From contig NZ_JAPMLM010000069.1 in the NCBI RefSeq assembly GCF_026410195.1, positions 434,001 to 498,000 of the forward strand: a DNA stretch of 64,000 bases, written 5' to 3'. The notes below the pieces were generated by a model, which worked only from the letters and a program-made list of their open reading frames with translations, was not told the origin of the DNA and did not search any database. Of the stretch, positions 25,147-33,759 are shown piece by piece. The first letter of the stretch is position 1; each line of letters starts with the position of its first letter. This DNA is from Xanthomarina sp. F2636L (GTDB lineage Bacteria; Bacteroidota; Bacteroidia; Flavobacteriales; Flavobacteriaceae). The position numbers were made by a program, and so were the translations under genes.

Positions 25147-25479
25147 ATGGCAAATACAACATCTAAAATTCAATTAACTGTTGAGCTAGACGAGAATAGA
25201 GTTCCTGAAAAATTAAACTGGACAGCCGAAGATGGTGGTATAAAGAATGAAGAGGCAAAAGCTATGTTATTATCTGTTTGGGATAGTAAAGAGCAAGAAA
25301 CCTTAAGAATTGATTTGTGGACTAAAGATATGCCCGTAGATGAAATGAAGTTGTTTTTTCATCAAACCTTGGTGGCGATGAGCGATACGTTTAATAGGGC
25401 TACTCAAGATGATAAAATGACTGCGACTATGAAAGATTTTTGTGATTATTTTGCGGAGAAACTAGAACTTAGAAAATAA
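25147..25479 (+). CDS. gldC: Gliding-motility protein GldC
   Basis: A 110-residue soluble protein with no signal peptide or membrane helix, immediately after the gldB stop. The segments KIQLTVELDENRVPEKLNW and DGGIKNEEAKAMLLS are characteristic of GldC. Biochemical function is unknown; loss of gldC in Flavobacterium impairs gliding. A terminator follows directly, so gldB-gldC is a two-gene unit. Confidence 0.9.
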   Translation: MANTTSKIQLTVELDENRVPEKLNWTAEDGGIKNEEAKAMLLSVWDSKEQETLRIDLWTKDMPVDEMKLFFHQTLVAMSDTFNRATQDDKMTATMKDFCDYFAEKLELRK

Positions 25480-25510
25480 AAAAAGGCACATATTTTGTGC
25501 CTTTTTTTAT
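25478..25510. terminator. Terminator between gldC and the aquaporin gene
   Basis: Perfect 13-bp arms (25478-25490 and 25496-25508) and a five-base loop. The left arm begins inside the gldC stop codon. The A- and T-runs suggest it works for both convergent genes. Confidence 0.85.
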
Positions 25511-25525
25511 TCAATTTTTTATTAA

Positions 25526-26227
25526 TTAGTTCTTATTTGGAGCCATAAATTTATATACCAATCCGGCAAGTATAGCTCCTACTATTGGTGCCACCCAAAA
25601 CATCCAAAGTTGTCCCAAAGCTTCACCTCCTACAAATAAAGCCTGACTTGTACTTCTGGCAGGATTTACAGATGTGTTTGTTACTGGAATACTAATTAAA
25701 TGAATTAGCGTTAGAGCTAATCCTATAGCTATACCGCCAAAACCAGGAGACGCATTTTTATGAGTTGCTCCAAGAATAACTATTAAGAACATAAAGGTCA
25801 TCACTATTTCTGTTACTAGTGCTCCTACTAAGCCATAGTTAACGCCATATACATTGGCATCGTAAAAATTGCTTGCAAATGCACCTGGTCCTGAAAATCC
25901 TGTAAAATCAGTTGAACTACTAATAATTAAATATAGTATTGCCGCGCCTAAAATTCCTCCTAATACCTGAGCGATTATATAACCAGGTAAATCCCTTGCA
26001 TCAAAACGTCCACCCATCCATAGGCCAACAGATACTGCCGGATTAAAATGACCCCCTGAAATGTGCCCAAGAGCATATGCTCCAGTTAATACGGTTAAAC
26101 CAAATGCAAGTGCTACACCTGCCAGGCCGATTCCTACGTTCTCTACGCCAGAAGCAATTACAGCAGCTCCACAACCTCCAAGCACAAGCCAGAAAGTTCC
26201 AATAAATTCAGCTAAAAGTTTTTTCAT
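25526..26227 (-). CDS. aqpZ: Aquaporin (AqpZ-type MIP channel)
   Basis: A 233-residue inner-membrane water channel with six helices and both half-helix motifs: HFNPAV (about residue 61) and VNPARS (about 188). The arginine after the second NPA is part of the selectivity filter. Glycine-rich helices such as [13 protein letters not shown] are typical of the orthodox aquaporin branch. The start lies in a 10-bp tandem duplication that creates a second, out-of-frame ATG ten bases upstream. It is convergent with gldC. Confidence 0.93.
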   Translation of the reverse strand: MKKLLAEFIGTFWLVLGGCGAAVIASGVENVGIGLAGVALAFGLTVLTGAYALGHISGGHFNPAVSVGLWMGGRFDARDLPGYIIAQVLGGILGAAILYLIISSSTDFTGFSGPGAFASNFYDANVYGVNYGLVGALVTEIVMTFMFLIVILGATHKNASPGFGGIAIGLALTLIHLISIPVTNTSVNPARSTSQALFVGGEALGQLWMFWVAPIVGAILAGLVYKFMAPNKN

Positions 26228-26238
26228 GTTTTTTCATG
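26219..26238 (-). repeat. 10-bp tandem duplication of the aquaporin start region
   Basis: TTTTTTCATG occurs twice in a row on the plus strand (26219-26228, 26229-26238), so the minus strand reads CATGAAAAAA twice. Only the downstream ATG is in frame with AqpZ. Confidence 0.7.
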
Positions 26239-26332
26239 TTTAGTTAGTAAAATTTTGATATTTAGTTAAATATGAGAAATATACAAGTAAATGTTTTTAA
26301 ATTCTTACACCATTTATGCAATTATTAAATAT

Positions 26333-27133
26333 TTAATTTGATTCGGGCAGTTGTTCTAATTGAACTTCTTTAGAAGGGTTAGATAGTTTTCCTTTATAGA
26401 CTCTAATTCTCAAAATAAAATCGCTAGAACTTTTATTAGTTTCAGTACTATTTTTGGTTTCATTAAATATAAGGTATACCTCAAATCTCCATTCGTTTTT
26501 AAGCCTGTATCCAATTCCTGGTGAGATCCTTATTAGATCGTTGTAGCGGTCTGATTTTTTTAAATTAAAGAACATTTCAAGACTTAGAGGAATATAAATT
26601 CCATCTGTAAATTTTGTAAGATGTTTTTTCCAATTAATTTCAGTTGAAATTCTATACCTAAAGCGGTAACCAGTAGTCCAACCAGAGTTATTAAATGTAT
26701 TTTGAAAACGTTCTTCTAAACGGATATAATTTGAAATACTAACGCCTCTTAAAGTTGGAATAAGAAATTTAAATCCTTGTGCTAACCTAAATTCTAAGTT
26801 ATCATCTGTGTTGTAGTTATGCGTATAATAAATCCCTGCTCCTAATTGGAACGACTCAATAATTGGTTTCTTAAGATTTAAAAAGTCAAGGCTTTTTTCA
26901 TGAGGTATGTTTAAAGTGGAATGTACAAGAAATCTATTAAAAACTTTTGGAGTTATTTTTCTATATCCTATCTCTGTTGCTAAAACTTTTGTGCTATCGA
27001 TTAAATTTAAAAAATTATAATCTAACCACAACTGTTGATTTACTTTAATCTCTTGATCAGGTATACTGTCTTGAGCCTTTACTTGGAGTACAGAAAGGAA
27101 TAGGCATAAAAGCAAGAAAAAAAAGTGTTTCAT
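26333..27133 (-). CDS. DUF2490 outer-membrane beta-barrel protein
   Basis: A 266-residue exported protein. The signal peptide (about 1-20, ending VKAQ) is followed by amphipathic strands of the DUF2490 family: QQLWLDYNFLN near the start, YIRLEERFQNTF in the middle and RISPGIGYRLKNEWRFEVYL near the end. A YRFRYRIS strand and C-terminal FILRIRVYK fit an outer-membrane barrel. DUF2490 proteins have no established biochemical function. It is 38 bases downstream of the HAD lipoprotein gene and may share its transcript. Confidence 0.75.
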   Translation of the reverse strand: MKHFFFLLLCLFLSVLQVKAQDSIPDQEIKVNQQLWLDYNFLNLIDSTKVLATEIGYRKITPKVFNRFLVHSTLNIPHEKSLDFLNLKKPIIESFQLGAGIYYTHNYNTDDNLEFRLAQGFKFLIPTLRGVSISNYIRLEERFQNTFNNSGWTTGYRFRYRISTEINWKKHLTKFTDGIYIPLSLEMFFNLKKSDRYNDLIRISPGIGYRLKNEWRFEVYLIFNETKNSTETNKSSSDFILRIRVYKGKLSNPSKEVQLEQLPESN

Positions 27134-27171
27134 TCTAATAAGATATATTAGATAGCTATATAATTTCTTAG

Positions 27172-28221
27172 TTAATCTTCTTTATATATAGCATCTAATT
27201 GAAACGTATAGATTACTTTCCAGTCTTTTTTCATATCAACAAGTGTCCACTTTTTTGCTTTAGCTTCGTCTAGCCCTATATTTAATTCACCCATAGAGGA
27301 ACCTCTGTCGTACGCCCATTCTCTGTCGGCATCTGTATGGTGCACAAATAATTGAAAAGATTTATAAGTATTAGAGTCTGTCCACTGTAACATTTGCAAG
27401 TCGCCATCAGAATTTCCAGCAGCAAACACAGGTTTTCTTCCAATAAATCTATGGATACCTATAGGTTTTCCATTGCCATCATCAATGAAATTTATTTTAG
27501 CCAAACGTTTTATTACTGGATTACCTTCATTATAATCGAATTCTGAAGCAATACTACTGCCTACTACTTGGTCTTTAGGGATGCCATAAGCTTCTTCTAC
27601 CCAAGGTCTCATAAACTCAATGCCACCACCTGAAACTATGTAAGTTTTAAACTCGTTAAACCTTAAATAATCTAATAGCTCTAGCATGGGTTGAAAAACC
27701 AACTCATTATAAGCCTTATCAAAACGAGGATGTTTAGCCGTTTTAATCCATTCCTTTACAATTTTTTCAAAGTCATCCGTAGTCATTCCAGCATGAGATA
27801 CCATAAGCAGTTCCATGAGTCCTTTTTCGCCAGAAGCTACTAAAGATTTCATATCATTTTCTATAACAGCTTTAAAGGGTTGTTTGGTTTCCCACTCTGG
27901 ATGCTCAGGAGCCAAAGCTTTTACGCGATCTATAGCAAAAGCTAATTGAAAATAAATAGGTTGTTCAGACCATAAAGTGCCATCGTTATCAAATGTGGCT
28001 ATTCGGTCTTCAATGGGGATAAAATTTACACCTTCTTTATTAGTAATGTCGGTAACATAATTAATAATAGCCTTTTTAGCTGTTTTGTCGTTCCAAGATG
28101 GAAGTGGGTCCATGGCTACTATTAAGGAGTCTGAAACTATTTCAACCTGTTGGCTTTCTGGGGATTTTAAACAACCTGTAAAAAGCAAGAAGCTAATACA
28201 TAAAAGGAATAAGTTTTTCAT
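27172..28221 (-). CDS. HAD-superfamily phosphatase, lipoprotein
   Basis: A 349-residue protein with a lipoprotein signal (lipobox LFTGC, cysteine about 17), so it is probably anchored in the periplasm. The haloacid-dehalogenase motifs are intact: FDNDGTLW (about 70-77) with the nucleophile and acid Asp, a SGGG motif II (about 200) and GNSDGD motif IV (about 280). Homologues are annotated as phosphoserine-phosphatase-like, but the physiological substrate is unknown. A periplasmic HAD enzyme next to several envelope proteins suggests a role in scavenging or surface modification. Confidence 0.8.
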   Translation of the reverse strand: MKNLFLLCISFLLFTGCLKSPESQQVEIVSDSLIVAMDPLPSWNDKTAKKAIINYVTDITNKEGVNFIPIEDRIATFDNDGTLWSEQPIYFQLAFAIDRVKALAPEHPEWETKQPFKAVIENDMKSLVASGEKGLMELLMVSHAGMTTDDFEKIVKEWIKTAKHPRFDKAYNELVFQPMLELLDYLRFNEFKTYIVSGGGIEFMRPWVEEAYGIPKDQVVGSSIASEFDYNEGNPVIKRLAKINFIDDGNGKPIGIHRFIGRKPVFAAGNSDGDLQMLQWTDSNTYKSFQLFVHHTDADREWAYDRGSSMGELNIGLDEAKAKKWTLVDMKKDWKVIYTFQLDAIYKED

Positions 28222-28340
28222 AAAGTAAGAATAAAAATTTGTTAGTGTATAACGATGTTTATCTATTAAAAGTAGGTTAATTTATTTAAGCTACAAAAGT
28301 ATTTTTATTAAGACAATTCCAATATTTAGACTAAAATAGC

Positions 28341-28363
28341 CGATGGGACACTAAAACCCATCG
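28341..28363 (-). terminator. Possible hairpin between two minus-strand genes
   Basis: CGATGGG (28341-28347) and CCCATCG (28357-28363) pair perfectly around a nine-base loop in the 238-base gap. There is no T-run on either side, so termination is uncertain. Confidence 0.3.
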
Positions 28364-28459
28364 ACTTTCTTGTATTAATAAGTTTTACATAAAAAATTAA
28401 CTTGTTTTAAATGAGTTTGGTGAAGAGGACAATCCTTTCCTGATAATAATTGAACTTTA

Positions 28460-29254
28460 TTATTTAGATTTCAAAATAAAAGTAGCTTGTGCTTGAATTA
28501 GCCAATCTGCATCTGTTGGGTGTGCCACATATTTAAAAAGGCCTGCTTTTACATTTATTGGAAGGTATCTGTTATGCGTTATCAGTTTTCCAGCTCCAGC
28601 TCCTAATGGAATGGTCCATTGTTTGTCACTAGCAGCATTCCAGTCTGCTGTAATATTCGGACTGGAATAAACATACCAACCCTTGTTGAGTTTTTTAGAT
28701 AAAATAACTTGTGTGTACAAATAATTAACATCTCCAACATCGCTAGGACCAGCAACCGAAAAGAAGTTCTGTAACAATAAGCCATAAGTAAAACCATTGT
28801 TTTGTTTTAAAGCAACAACAGAAGGTCCAATAGAGAATTTTTCATAACCTAGACCTTTAATTCCAGTTGGGAGCATAATTGCAGGACCAGCACCCCAAGT
28901 AAAGCTGCCTTTATTTGCAGGAGTAATAGCTCCAAGAAAAGTAACGTTTCCTACGCCGTTTGTGTAACCGGATTGTGATGGAACATTTATAAAAGGAATA
29001 ATAGTTCTGGTAACTAACAGCCATTTTTTTGATAATTGTATAGGAAGAACAGGCTGAAAGTTGACAATATTTGAATTTTTGTCGCTGATAGATAAGTTGT
29101 AGTTAATAGGAATACTCACCATATTAGCAATGGGATTTTGAATCATGTCTTCCAGACCATGACCATCTTCAGGATCTGCACTAGTTCTGTTTTCTTGAGC
29201 GCTAAGGGTTGTAATAAACATTATAACAAGTCCAAATAGTATTTGTGTTTTCAT
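28460..29254 (-). CDS. Outer-membrane beta-barrel transporter-like protein
   Basis: A 264-residue exported protein with a signal peptide ending near LSAQ (about 19). The phrase IQNPIANMVSIPINYNL followed by INFQPVLP-like strands (here VNFQPVLPIQLSKKWLLVTRTIIPFI) resembles the bacterial family misleadingly annotated as neuromedin U, related to MetA-pathway transporter-like barrels. The rest consists of Gly/aromatic beta strands ending QAQATFILKSK. No substrate can be given. It has its own promoter upstream (29321-29352) and is monocistronic. Confidence 0.72.
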   Translation of the reverse strand: MKTQILFGLVIMFITTLSAQENRTSADPEDGHGLEDMIQNPIANMVSIPINYNLSISDKNSNIVNFQPVLPIQLSKKWLLVTRTIIPFINVPSQSGYTNGVGNVTFLGAITPANKGSFTWGAGPAIMLPTGIKGLGYEKFSIGPSVVALKQNNGFTYGLLLQNFFSVAGPSDVGDVNYLYTQVILSKKLNKGWYVYSSPNITADWNAASDKQWTIPLGAGAGKLITHNRYLPINVKAGLFKYVAHPTDADWLIQAQATFILKSK

Positions 29255-29320
29255 GTGACGGTTTTTTAAAGATTAATAACATGTTCTTATTTTTTTTAAT
29301 AAAATTATTTAGATGACTTA

Positions 29321-29352
29321 TAAAGATACTTTAATTTGCTGACTAGTACAAA
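29321..29352 (-). promoter_or_regulatory. Promoter of the 28460-29254 barrel gene
   Basis: On the minus strand, TTTG (plus 29349-29352) and TATCTTTA (plus 29321-29328) are 20 bases apart, one mismatch from the Bacteroidota consensus. The -33 part touches the terminator of the next gene upstream. Confidence 0.45.
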
Positions 29353-29389
29353 AAAGAAAAAGCAGCAAGGTGTTGATTTGCTGCTTTTT
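29350..29389 (-). terminator. Terminator of the DUF6515 gene
   Basis: The 12-bp arms 29357-29368 and 29378-29389 pair perfectly around a nine-base loop; on the minus strand the stem is followed by a T-rich run (29350-29360). It is 24 bases beyond the stop at 29413. Confidence 0.75.
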
Positions 29390-29412
29390 ACTAATGTTGT
29401 GTAAATAATATT

Positions 29413-30486
29413 TTACTCTTTTTTAACTTCAACAATTTCGTACATGTCTTTACCATCTACTTGAATTGGTTGATAGTACGTTTCTCCAAACTGCACATAG
29501 GTTACTTCACCTATTTTAATTTCTTCTCCACCTTCAGGTAGGTTAGGCACTATAGTTCCAGCAGTAGCAGGAACAACCATATAACCGTCTTTGTTTTGCT
29601 CATAAAAAGCACCCCCATAATAATAATTAGTGGTATTATTTACTTCAACTTTTTCAGCTTCATCAGGTATTTCGGAGACTTCAGCACCTACTGGAGCTTG
29701 AACTGCAACAAAACCATCTTCAGTTTTTAAGTAGTAATTACCGTTTTCATAGTGGTATTCGTCATCGTCGTCGTCAATGTCGTTCGTAATACTAACAATA
29801 ATGGCTGTTGTTGCTAGAGAGGTTACAAAATATCCCCAAGGGTGGTAATATGGACCCCAATAAAAAGGTTTATACGGGTGGTAATAGTATGGTCTATGAC
29901 AGTAATAACCATAACCACCATAGCGATATGGAGGTCTAGAATAATGAACTGGACTCGGTCTGACATATGTATTACCACGATTAATGTTTATGTTTCTGCT
30001 ATTATCAATGTTGATATTTCCTCTATTAATGTTGTTTCCATCCCCTCTAGTTCTATCACCTCTTTTAATGTCATTTGTTTTAATGTTAGACGTTTTATGA
30101 TTTCTTGAGTTCGTATTTAGCTTTGGAGCGCTATTTGCCCCTTTTTTATTTGCTACTTTACTTTTAGCATTACTAGTTGTTGCTCTATTATTTGCAGGCC
30201 TACTAGTCGTATGCGAAGGCTTTGAGAAATTTCGGTTATTAGACTTTGTATGTCCTCCATTTATAGATCGAGAAGGAGTTCTATTCGAAGTAGTAGGTCT
30301 ACTTGTTGGTCTGCTAGCAGGTCTTGACATGGTATGTCCACCACCTCTTGACATGGTATGTCCACCACCTCTAGATACTGAGTGCCCCATTCTTTGGGCT
30401 TGTAATTCTTCTGTAGGCATTACAAATGCTAAAAACACGAATAAAATACCCGCCTTAAATTTTAAATTTGAAAAATATATTGACAT
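29413..30486 (-). CDS. DUF6515 exported protein with basic repeat region
   Basis: A 357-residue protein. After a signal peptide (cleavage near LQAQ, about 31) comes a basic, low-complexity part (about 35-175) with GGGHTMSR tandem repeats and Ser/Arg/Asn-rich sequence. A Tyr/His/Pro-rich stretch (about 180-215) and one hydrophobic segment (about 219-232) follow, then DDDDDEY and three related beta repeats (YYLKTEDGFVAVQAPVGA, YEQNKDGYMVVPATAGT, YQPIQVDGKDMYEIVEV). The last part is the DUF6515 family pattern. The function is unknown; the basic and Tyr-rich parts could interact with surface polymers. It is followed upstream by the DUF2092 gene with 21 bases between them. Confidence 0.72.
   Translation of the reverse strand: MSIYFSNLKFKAGILFVFLAFVMPTEELQAQRMGHSVSRGGGHTMSRGGGHTMSRPASRPTSRPTTSNRTPSRSINGGHTKSNNRNFSKPSHTTSRPANNRATTSNAKSKVANKKGANSAPKLNTNSRNHKTSNIKTNDIKRGDRTRGDGNNINRGNINIDNSRNININRGNTYVRPSPVHYSRPPYRYGGYGYYCHRPYYYHPYKPFYWGPYYHPWGYFVTSLATTAIIVSITNDIDDDDDEYHYENGNYYLKTEDGFVAVQAPVGAEVSEIPDEAEKVEVNNTTNYYYGGAFYEQNKDGYMVVPATAGTIVPNLPEGGEEIKIGEVTYVQFGETYYQPIQVDGKDMYEIVEVKKE
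30323..30370 (-). repeat. 24-bp coding tandem repeat in the DUF6515 gene
   Basis: Two identical 24-base units (30323-30346 and 30347-30370) encode GGGHTMSR twice. A degenerate third unit (GHSVSRGG) lies beside them. Perfect identity implies recent duplication or slippage. Confidence 0.8.
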
Positions 30487-30507
30487 AATTTTGTTTTAAT
30501 GTTGTTA

Positions 30508-31233
30508 TTATTTTTTCAAGATGCTAATCAATCTTGCTGAGGGAGGGGCAATAAAAGAAAAAGTCGACTCTGGAATGATTGGATTTATATACCAATTACT
30601 GAAAGTAGACTCATATTGGACATTCGATTTATCCTTATAGATTATAATGAAGTGTTTAGGTAACAAAAATGTTTCATTTGATATCCACATTTGTACACTT
30701 AGTTTTTCATTTGATGCTATAATATGATAACATTCTTCTCCATGAACAATTCTTTTACCAATATATGAAATAGTGTCAAATTGTTCTATTATATCGTCTG
30801 TTAGACTCGGGTAAAAGAAATCGGCAGCTGGAAATTGAAAATTATAATTTAAGTGCATGGAGTCAATCATTTCAATGGTTGTTTCAGGAGCTTCAAGTGT
30901 GACATAATTGTTTTCATCAAATGAATAATAGGTAACATAGGTTCCATCATACCAATAGCCTATTTTTCCCTTTGTTCCTTCAGTTCTAATTAATAATTTA
31001 TTAGGGCCAGAAAGGTTAATAGTGCTTTTTGAAAATTGTGTAATAATTCGATTTTGATCATCAAATTCGTCGACAGAATTACTTAAATTGAAAGTTACAG
31101 ATTGTAAATCCCCTATATTATCTGCCATTTGATCTAAAATATAAATAGCCGTAGAATCTATTGTATTGGATTGTTGTGAATGTCCAATAAGCGAGAATAA
31201 TATAAAGATAAATATTGATACAGTGTTTTTCAT
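30508..31233 (-). CDS. DUF2092 periplasmic protein
   Basis: A 241-residue exported protein with signal peptide ending near GHSQ (about 19). The body resembles DUF2092, a LolA/LolB-like half-barrel family: AIYILDQMADNIGDLQSVTF at the start, then RTEGTKGKIGYWYDG and MWISNETFLLPKHFIIIY. LolA-like folds bind lipids, but binding has not been shown for this family. It lies 21 bases upstream of the DUF6515 gene and is probably transcribed with it. Confidence 0.75.
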   Translation of the reverse strand: MKNTVSIFIFILFSLIGHSQQSNTIDSTAIYILDQMADNIGDLQSVTFNLSNSVDEFDDQNRIITQFSKSTINLSGPNKLLIRTEGTKGKIGYWYDGTYVTYYSFDENNYVTLEAPETTIEMIDSMHLNYNFQFPAADFFYPSLTDDIIEQFDTISYIGKRIVHGEECYHIIASNEKLSVQMWISNETFLLPKHFIIIYKDKSNVQYESTFSNWYINPIIPESTFSFIAPPSARLISILKK

Positions 31234-31331
31234 AATTTATTTTTCAGTAAGTCGATTGCAGGTTTTAAGTCTTTATAAATATTATAAAACGTTATCAACT
31301 AGTTTTAAAGGGTGTACTAAAATTTTAAATA

Positions 31332-31913
31332 TTATTTCTTAGGTTTAACAGGGAATTTCTTCATTAATTTACTCACCTTTTTAGGAATCGTCTTGTCTCT
31401 CTTTTCAGCTTTCTCCTGAACATCGGTAGTCATATCACCTTGCCAGATTAGTTTCTTTTCTGCAGTATCATACATGTCAATAACAAGTGTGCCAACTCTA
31501 TAATTAGTTTCAGAAACTGAGGTACTAGCGTTACCCATGCCACCATAAAAACCCCTGCCATACCCCCAACGACCTGCATAGCCCATACCACCATTAAAAT
31601 TTGTATATGCAGTAAGATTAGATTTTGTTTTAATTACTAAATATAGTGTAATGGTAGCATCTCCATCAGCTTCCACAAGATTGAAGCCTCTTGATTTAAA
31701 TTCGCTGGTTAAGGCATCTGTAATTCTTTTCTTGTCGAAATCGTTTAATACTTTGTCGCTTTCTTTTTCCCAGCCTCCAAAACTTACCGTTTTGTATTTT
31801 GAGAAATCTATAGTTTTATCATAATCGCTATTAACTTGCGCATATGCATTACTAGTAAAAATAACGGAAGCAAATAAGATACATAGTGTTTTAAATAGTG
31901 TTTTCATAATCAT
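31332..31913 (-). CDS. DUF4136 exported protein
   Basis: A 193-residue protein with a signal peptide ending near AYAQ (about 26). The body begins DYDKTIDFSKYKTVSFGGW and contains IDMYDTAEKKLIWQGDM, both characteristic of the DUF4136 family, which resembles LptE/LolA-like lipoprotein folds. A Gly/Tyr-rich segment (about 107-127) is a local insertion. Two possible starts exist (31913 or the ATG two codons later at 31907); both give a workable signal peptide. The role is unknown. It heads the DUF4136-DUF2092-DUF6515 group. Confidence 0.75.
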   Translation of the reverse strand: MIMKTLFKTLCILFASVIFTSNAYAQVNSDYDKTIDFSKYKTVSFGGWEKESDKVLNDFDKKRITDALTSEFKSRGFNLVEADGDATITLYLVIKTKSNLTAYTNFNGGMGYAGRWGYGRGFYGGMGNASTSVSETNYRVGTLVIDMYDTAEKKLIWQGDMTTDVQEKAEKRDKTIPKKVSKLMKKFPVKPKK

Positions 31914-32191
31914 GTTTTTTTATGGTAATCTATGTTGTTTAGAATAAATTACCCATTAAAAGTACGAAATAATGAAATTTAAATTAGTAATTATTTTGCG
32001 TTTTTTATGTAGTTAAGTAATACGCACATATTGTAAGACTTAGGCATTAATATAGTTAAAACAAATTCTGACCATTTTGAGCTTTTATTATTAGAAGGGT
32101 TTTTAAATTATGTTTCATTTTAGATTAAAGTAAATTTAGGAAACAAAAAGAACTGTTTTTGAGAGTAACAGTTCTTTGAATACATACAATT

Positions 32192-32359
32192 TTACTTCAT
32201 AAACAGTAAATGAATGCCATTCAGAACTTGAAAAACAGGTTGTACACCTTCTACATAGATAGAATATTGTGGTTCGCTGTTTATAATAAAATCGACATTA
32301 GGTTTTGTGCCTTTTAAAAAATTAATATATCTCCTAATAATTTGTGTTCTGTTTTGCAT
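32192..32359 (-). CDS. Small open frame of 55 codons, coding doubtful
   Basis: In the 568-base gap (31914-32481), a minus-strand frame from ATG at 32357-32359 to TAA at 32192 encodes 55 residues, including RRYINFLKGTKPNVDFIINS and VEGVQPVFQVLNGIHLLFMK. The translation has a protein-like mix of residues but no family I recognise. The sequence upstream of the ATG is not A/T rich as is usual for starts here, and it overlaps the regulator fragment on the other strand. It could be a remnant. Confidence 0.25.
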   Translation of the reverse strand: MQNRTQIIRRYINFLKGTKPNVDFIINSEPQYSIYVEGVQPVFQVLNGIHLLFMK

Positions 32360-32458
32360 ATCTCGAAGGACGGACTTAAAAAGAAACGTAATAGACTAAG
32401 AAAAAAACTAGATATTAAGACAGCGGTTGGTTTAGAGGAATATATTGTTTCTTTATAA
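32318..32458 (+). pseudogene. Decayed C-terminal fragment of a helix-turn-helix regulator
   Basis: The plus-strand frame 32318-32458 has no ATG and begins after an in-frame stop at 32315. It reads SVLHISKDGLKKKRNRLRKK and then LDIKTAVGLEEYIVSL before the stop. This resembles the C terminus of LuxR/GerE-type helix-turn-helix regulators with a TPR N terminus that are common in flavobacteria. Only about 46 codons are left. It is the only substantial trace in the 568-base gap besides the doubtful frame above. Confidence 0.45.
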
Positions 32459-32481
32459 GATCTGATTGAAGTTTTTGGATA

Positions 32482-33759
32482 TTACCACTCATTAATTCTA
32501 TTAGAATCCAGCTTGATAAAGATAAAGAGCAGAATAGTAAAGCCCCAAAGTCCAGAACCGCCATAGCTAAAAAATGGAAGAGGAATACCAATGGTAGGAA
32601 TTAAACCCATAACCATCCCAATGTTTATCATAAAGTGAAAGAATAAAATAGAAGCAACACTATACCCAAACACCCTACTAAATTGCGATTTTTGTAATTC
32701 GGCTAAATGCAAGATTCGTAATAATAAAAGAACAAAAAGTATTACCACAAAGGACGTTCCTGCAAAGCCCCATTCTTCGCCAACGGTACTAAAAATATAA
32801 TCTGTATGTTGTTCTGGAACAAATTTTCCGGTGGTTCTAGTGCCTTGTAAAAAACCTTTTCCTGTGAGGCCTCCTGAGCTTATGGCTTTTTCAGACTCGT
32901 AGAGATTGTATAAAATATCTCGACGCAATTCAGCAATTTTGCCAGGATCGGATTCTAGTCTTAACCATAAACTAATTCTATCTTTTTGATGTGCTTGTAA
33001 GATGTTATCATATAAAAATTCAACTCCAAAACTTAGAATAAGACAGGCTAAAATGGCAAATACAGTTTTTAGAATGGCAGGTTTTTTTCGTCTTGTAAAG
33101 TGATAAACTAAAATAATTATAGTGACAATTACACCAGTGGTTATATCTCCTAGTTTTAATGAGCCTACCGAAATAAGAATAAGTAATAATCCGATAGTTA
33201 AATATATTTTAGGGAGCCCTTCTCTGTAAAAGACAAAAAAGAATGATGCATATACAACCGCACTTCCAGTATCGTTTTGTAGTAATATTAAAAGTGCTGG
33301 AATGGTTATAATAATAAAAGCTTTAATTTGATCTTTAAAATGTCTTAAATCGGTATGTAAGTCGCTTAAATACTTGGAAACAGCTAAGGCTGTGGCTGCT
33401 TTAGCAAATTCACTAGGTTGTATAGTCATACCTCCAATTCCATACCAAGCTGTTGCGCCATTAACACTTTTTCCAAAGGCAAACAGTCCAACCATAGATA
33501 ACATTGAAATGATAAAAATGACACTAGAAAAGCGCTCGTAAAATTTGGATTCTATAGAAAGTATAAGAATTATTAACGCTATGGTAAGAAAGATGAATAT
33601 AAGTTGTTTTCCGTATGGTTGCGTAAAATTAAAGTAATCTACAGTTTCTCCAACATGAGACGCAGATAAAATGTTTAACCAACCAAAACCTACTAGAAGT
33701 AAGAAAATGATGATGGTTATCCAGTCGAATTTAAAATGTCTGTTGGTCTCTCTGTACAT
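32482..33759 (-). CDS. rodA: Rod-shape-determining protein RodA (SEDS glycosyltransferase)
   Basis: A 425-residue SEDS-family peptidoglycan glycosyltransferase of the elongasome, with about ten membrane helices. Family segments include FGKSVNGATAWYGIGGMTIQPSEF (about 93-117, in two parts) and the C-terminal GIPLPFFSYGGSGL. It forms a complex with PBP2. Its ATG shares a base with the PBP2 stop (33759), so the pair is translationally coupled. It is the last gene of the mre operon, in the standard order. Confidence 0.95.
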   Translation of the reverse strand: MYRETNRHFKFDWITIIIFLLLVGFGWLNILSASHVGETVDYFNFTQPYGKQLIFIFLTIALIILILSIESKFYERFSSVIFIISMLSMVGLFAFGKSVNGATAWYGIGGMTIQPSEFAKAATALAVSKYLSDLHTDLRHFKDQIKAFIIITIPALLILLQNDTGSAVVYASFFFVFYREGLPKIYLTIGLLLILISVGSLKLGDITTGVIVTIIILVYHFTRRKKPAILKTVFAILACLILSFGVEFLYDNILQAHQKDRISLWLRLESDPGKIAELRRDILYNLYESEKAISSGGLTGKGFLQGTRTTGKFVPEQHTDYIFSTVGEEWGFAGTSFVVILFVLLLLRILHLAELQKSQFSRVFGYSVASILFFHFMINIGMVMGLIPTIGIPLPFFSYGGSGLWGFTILLFIFIKLDSNRINEW

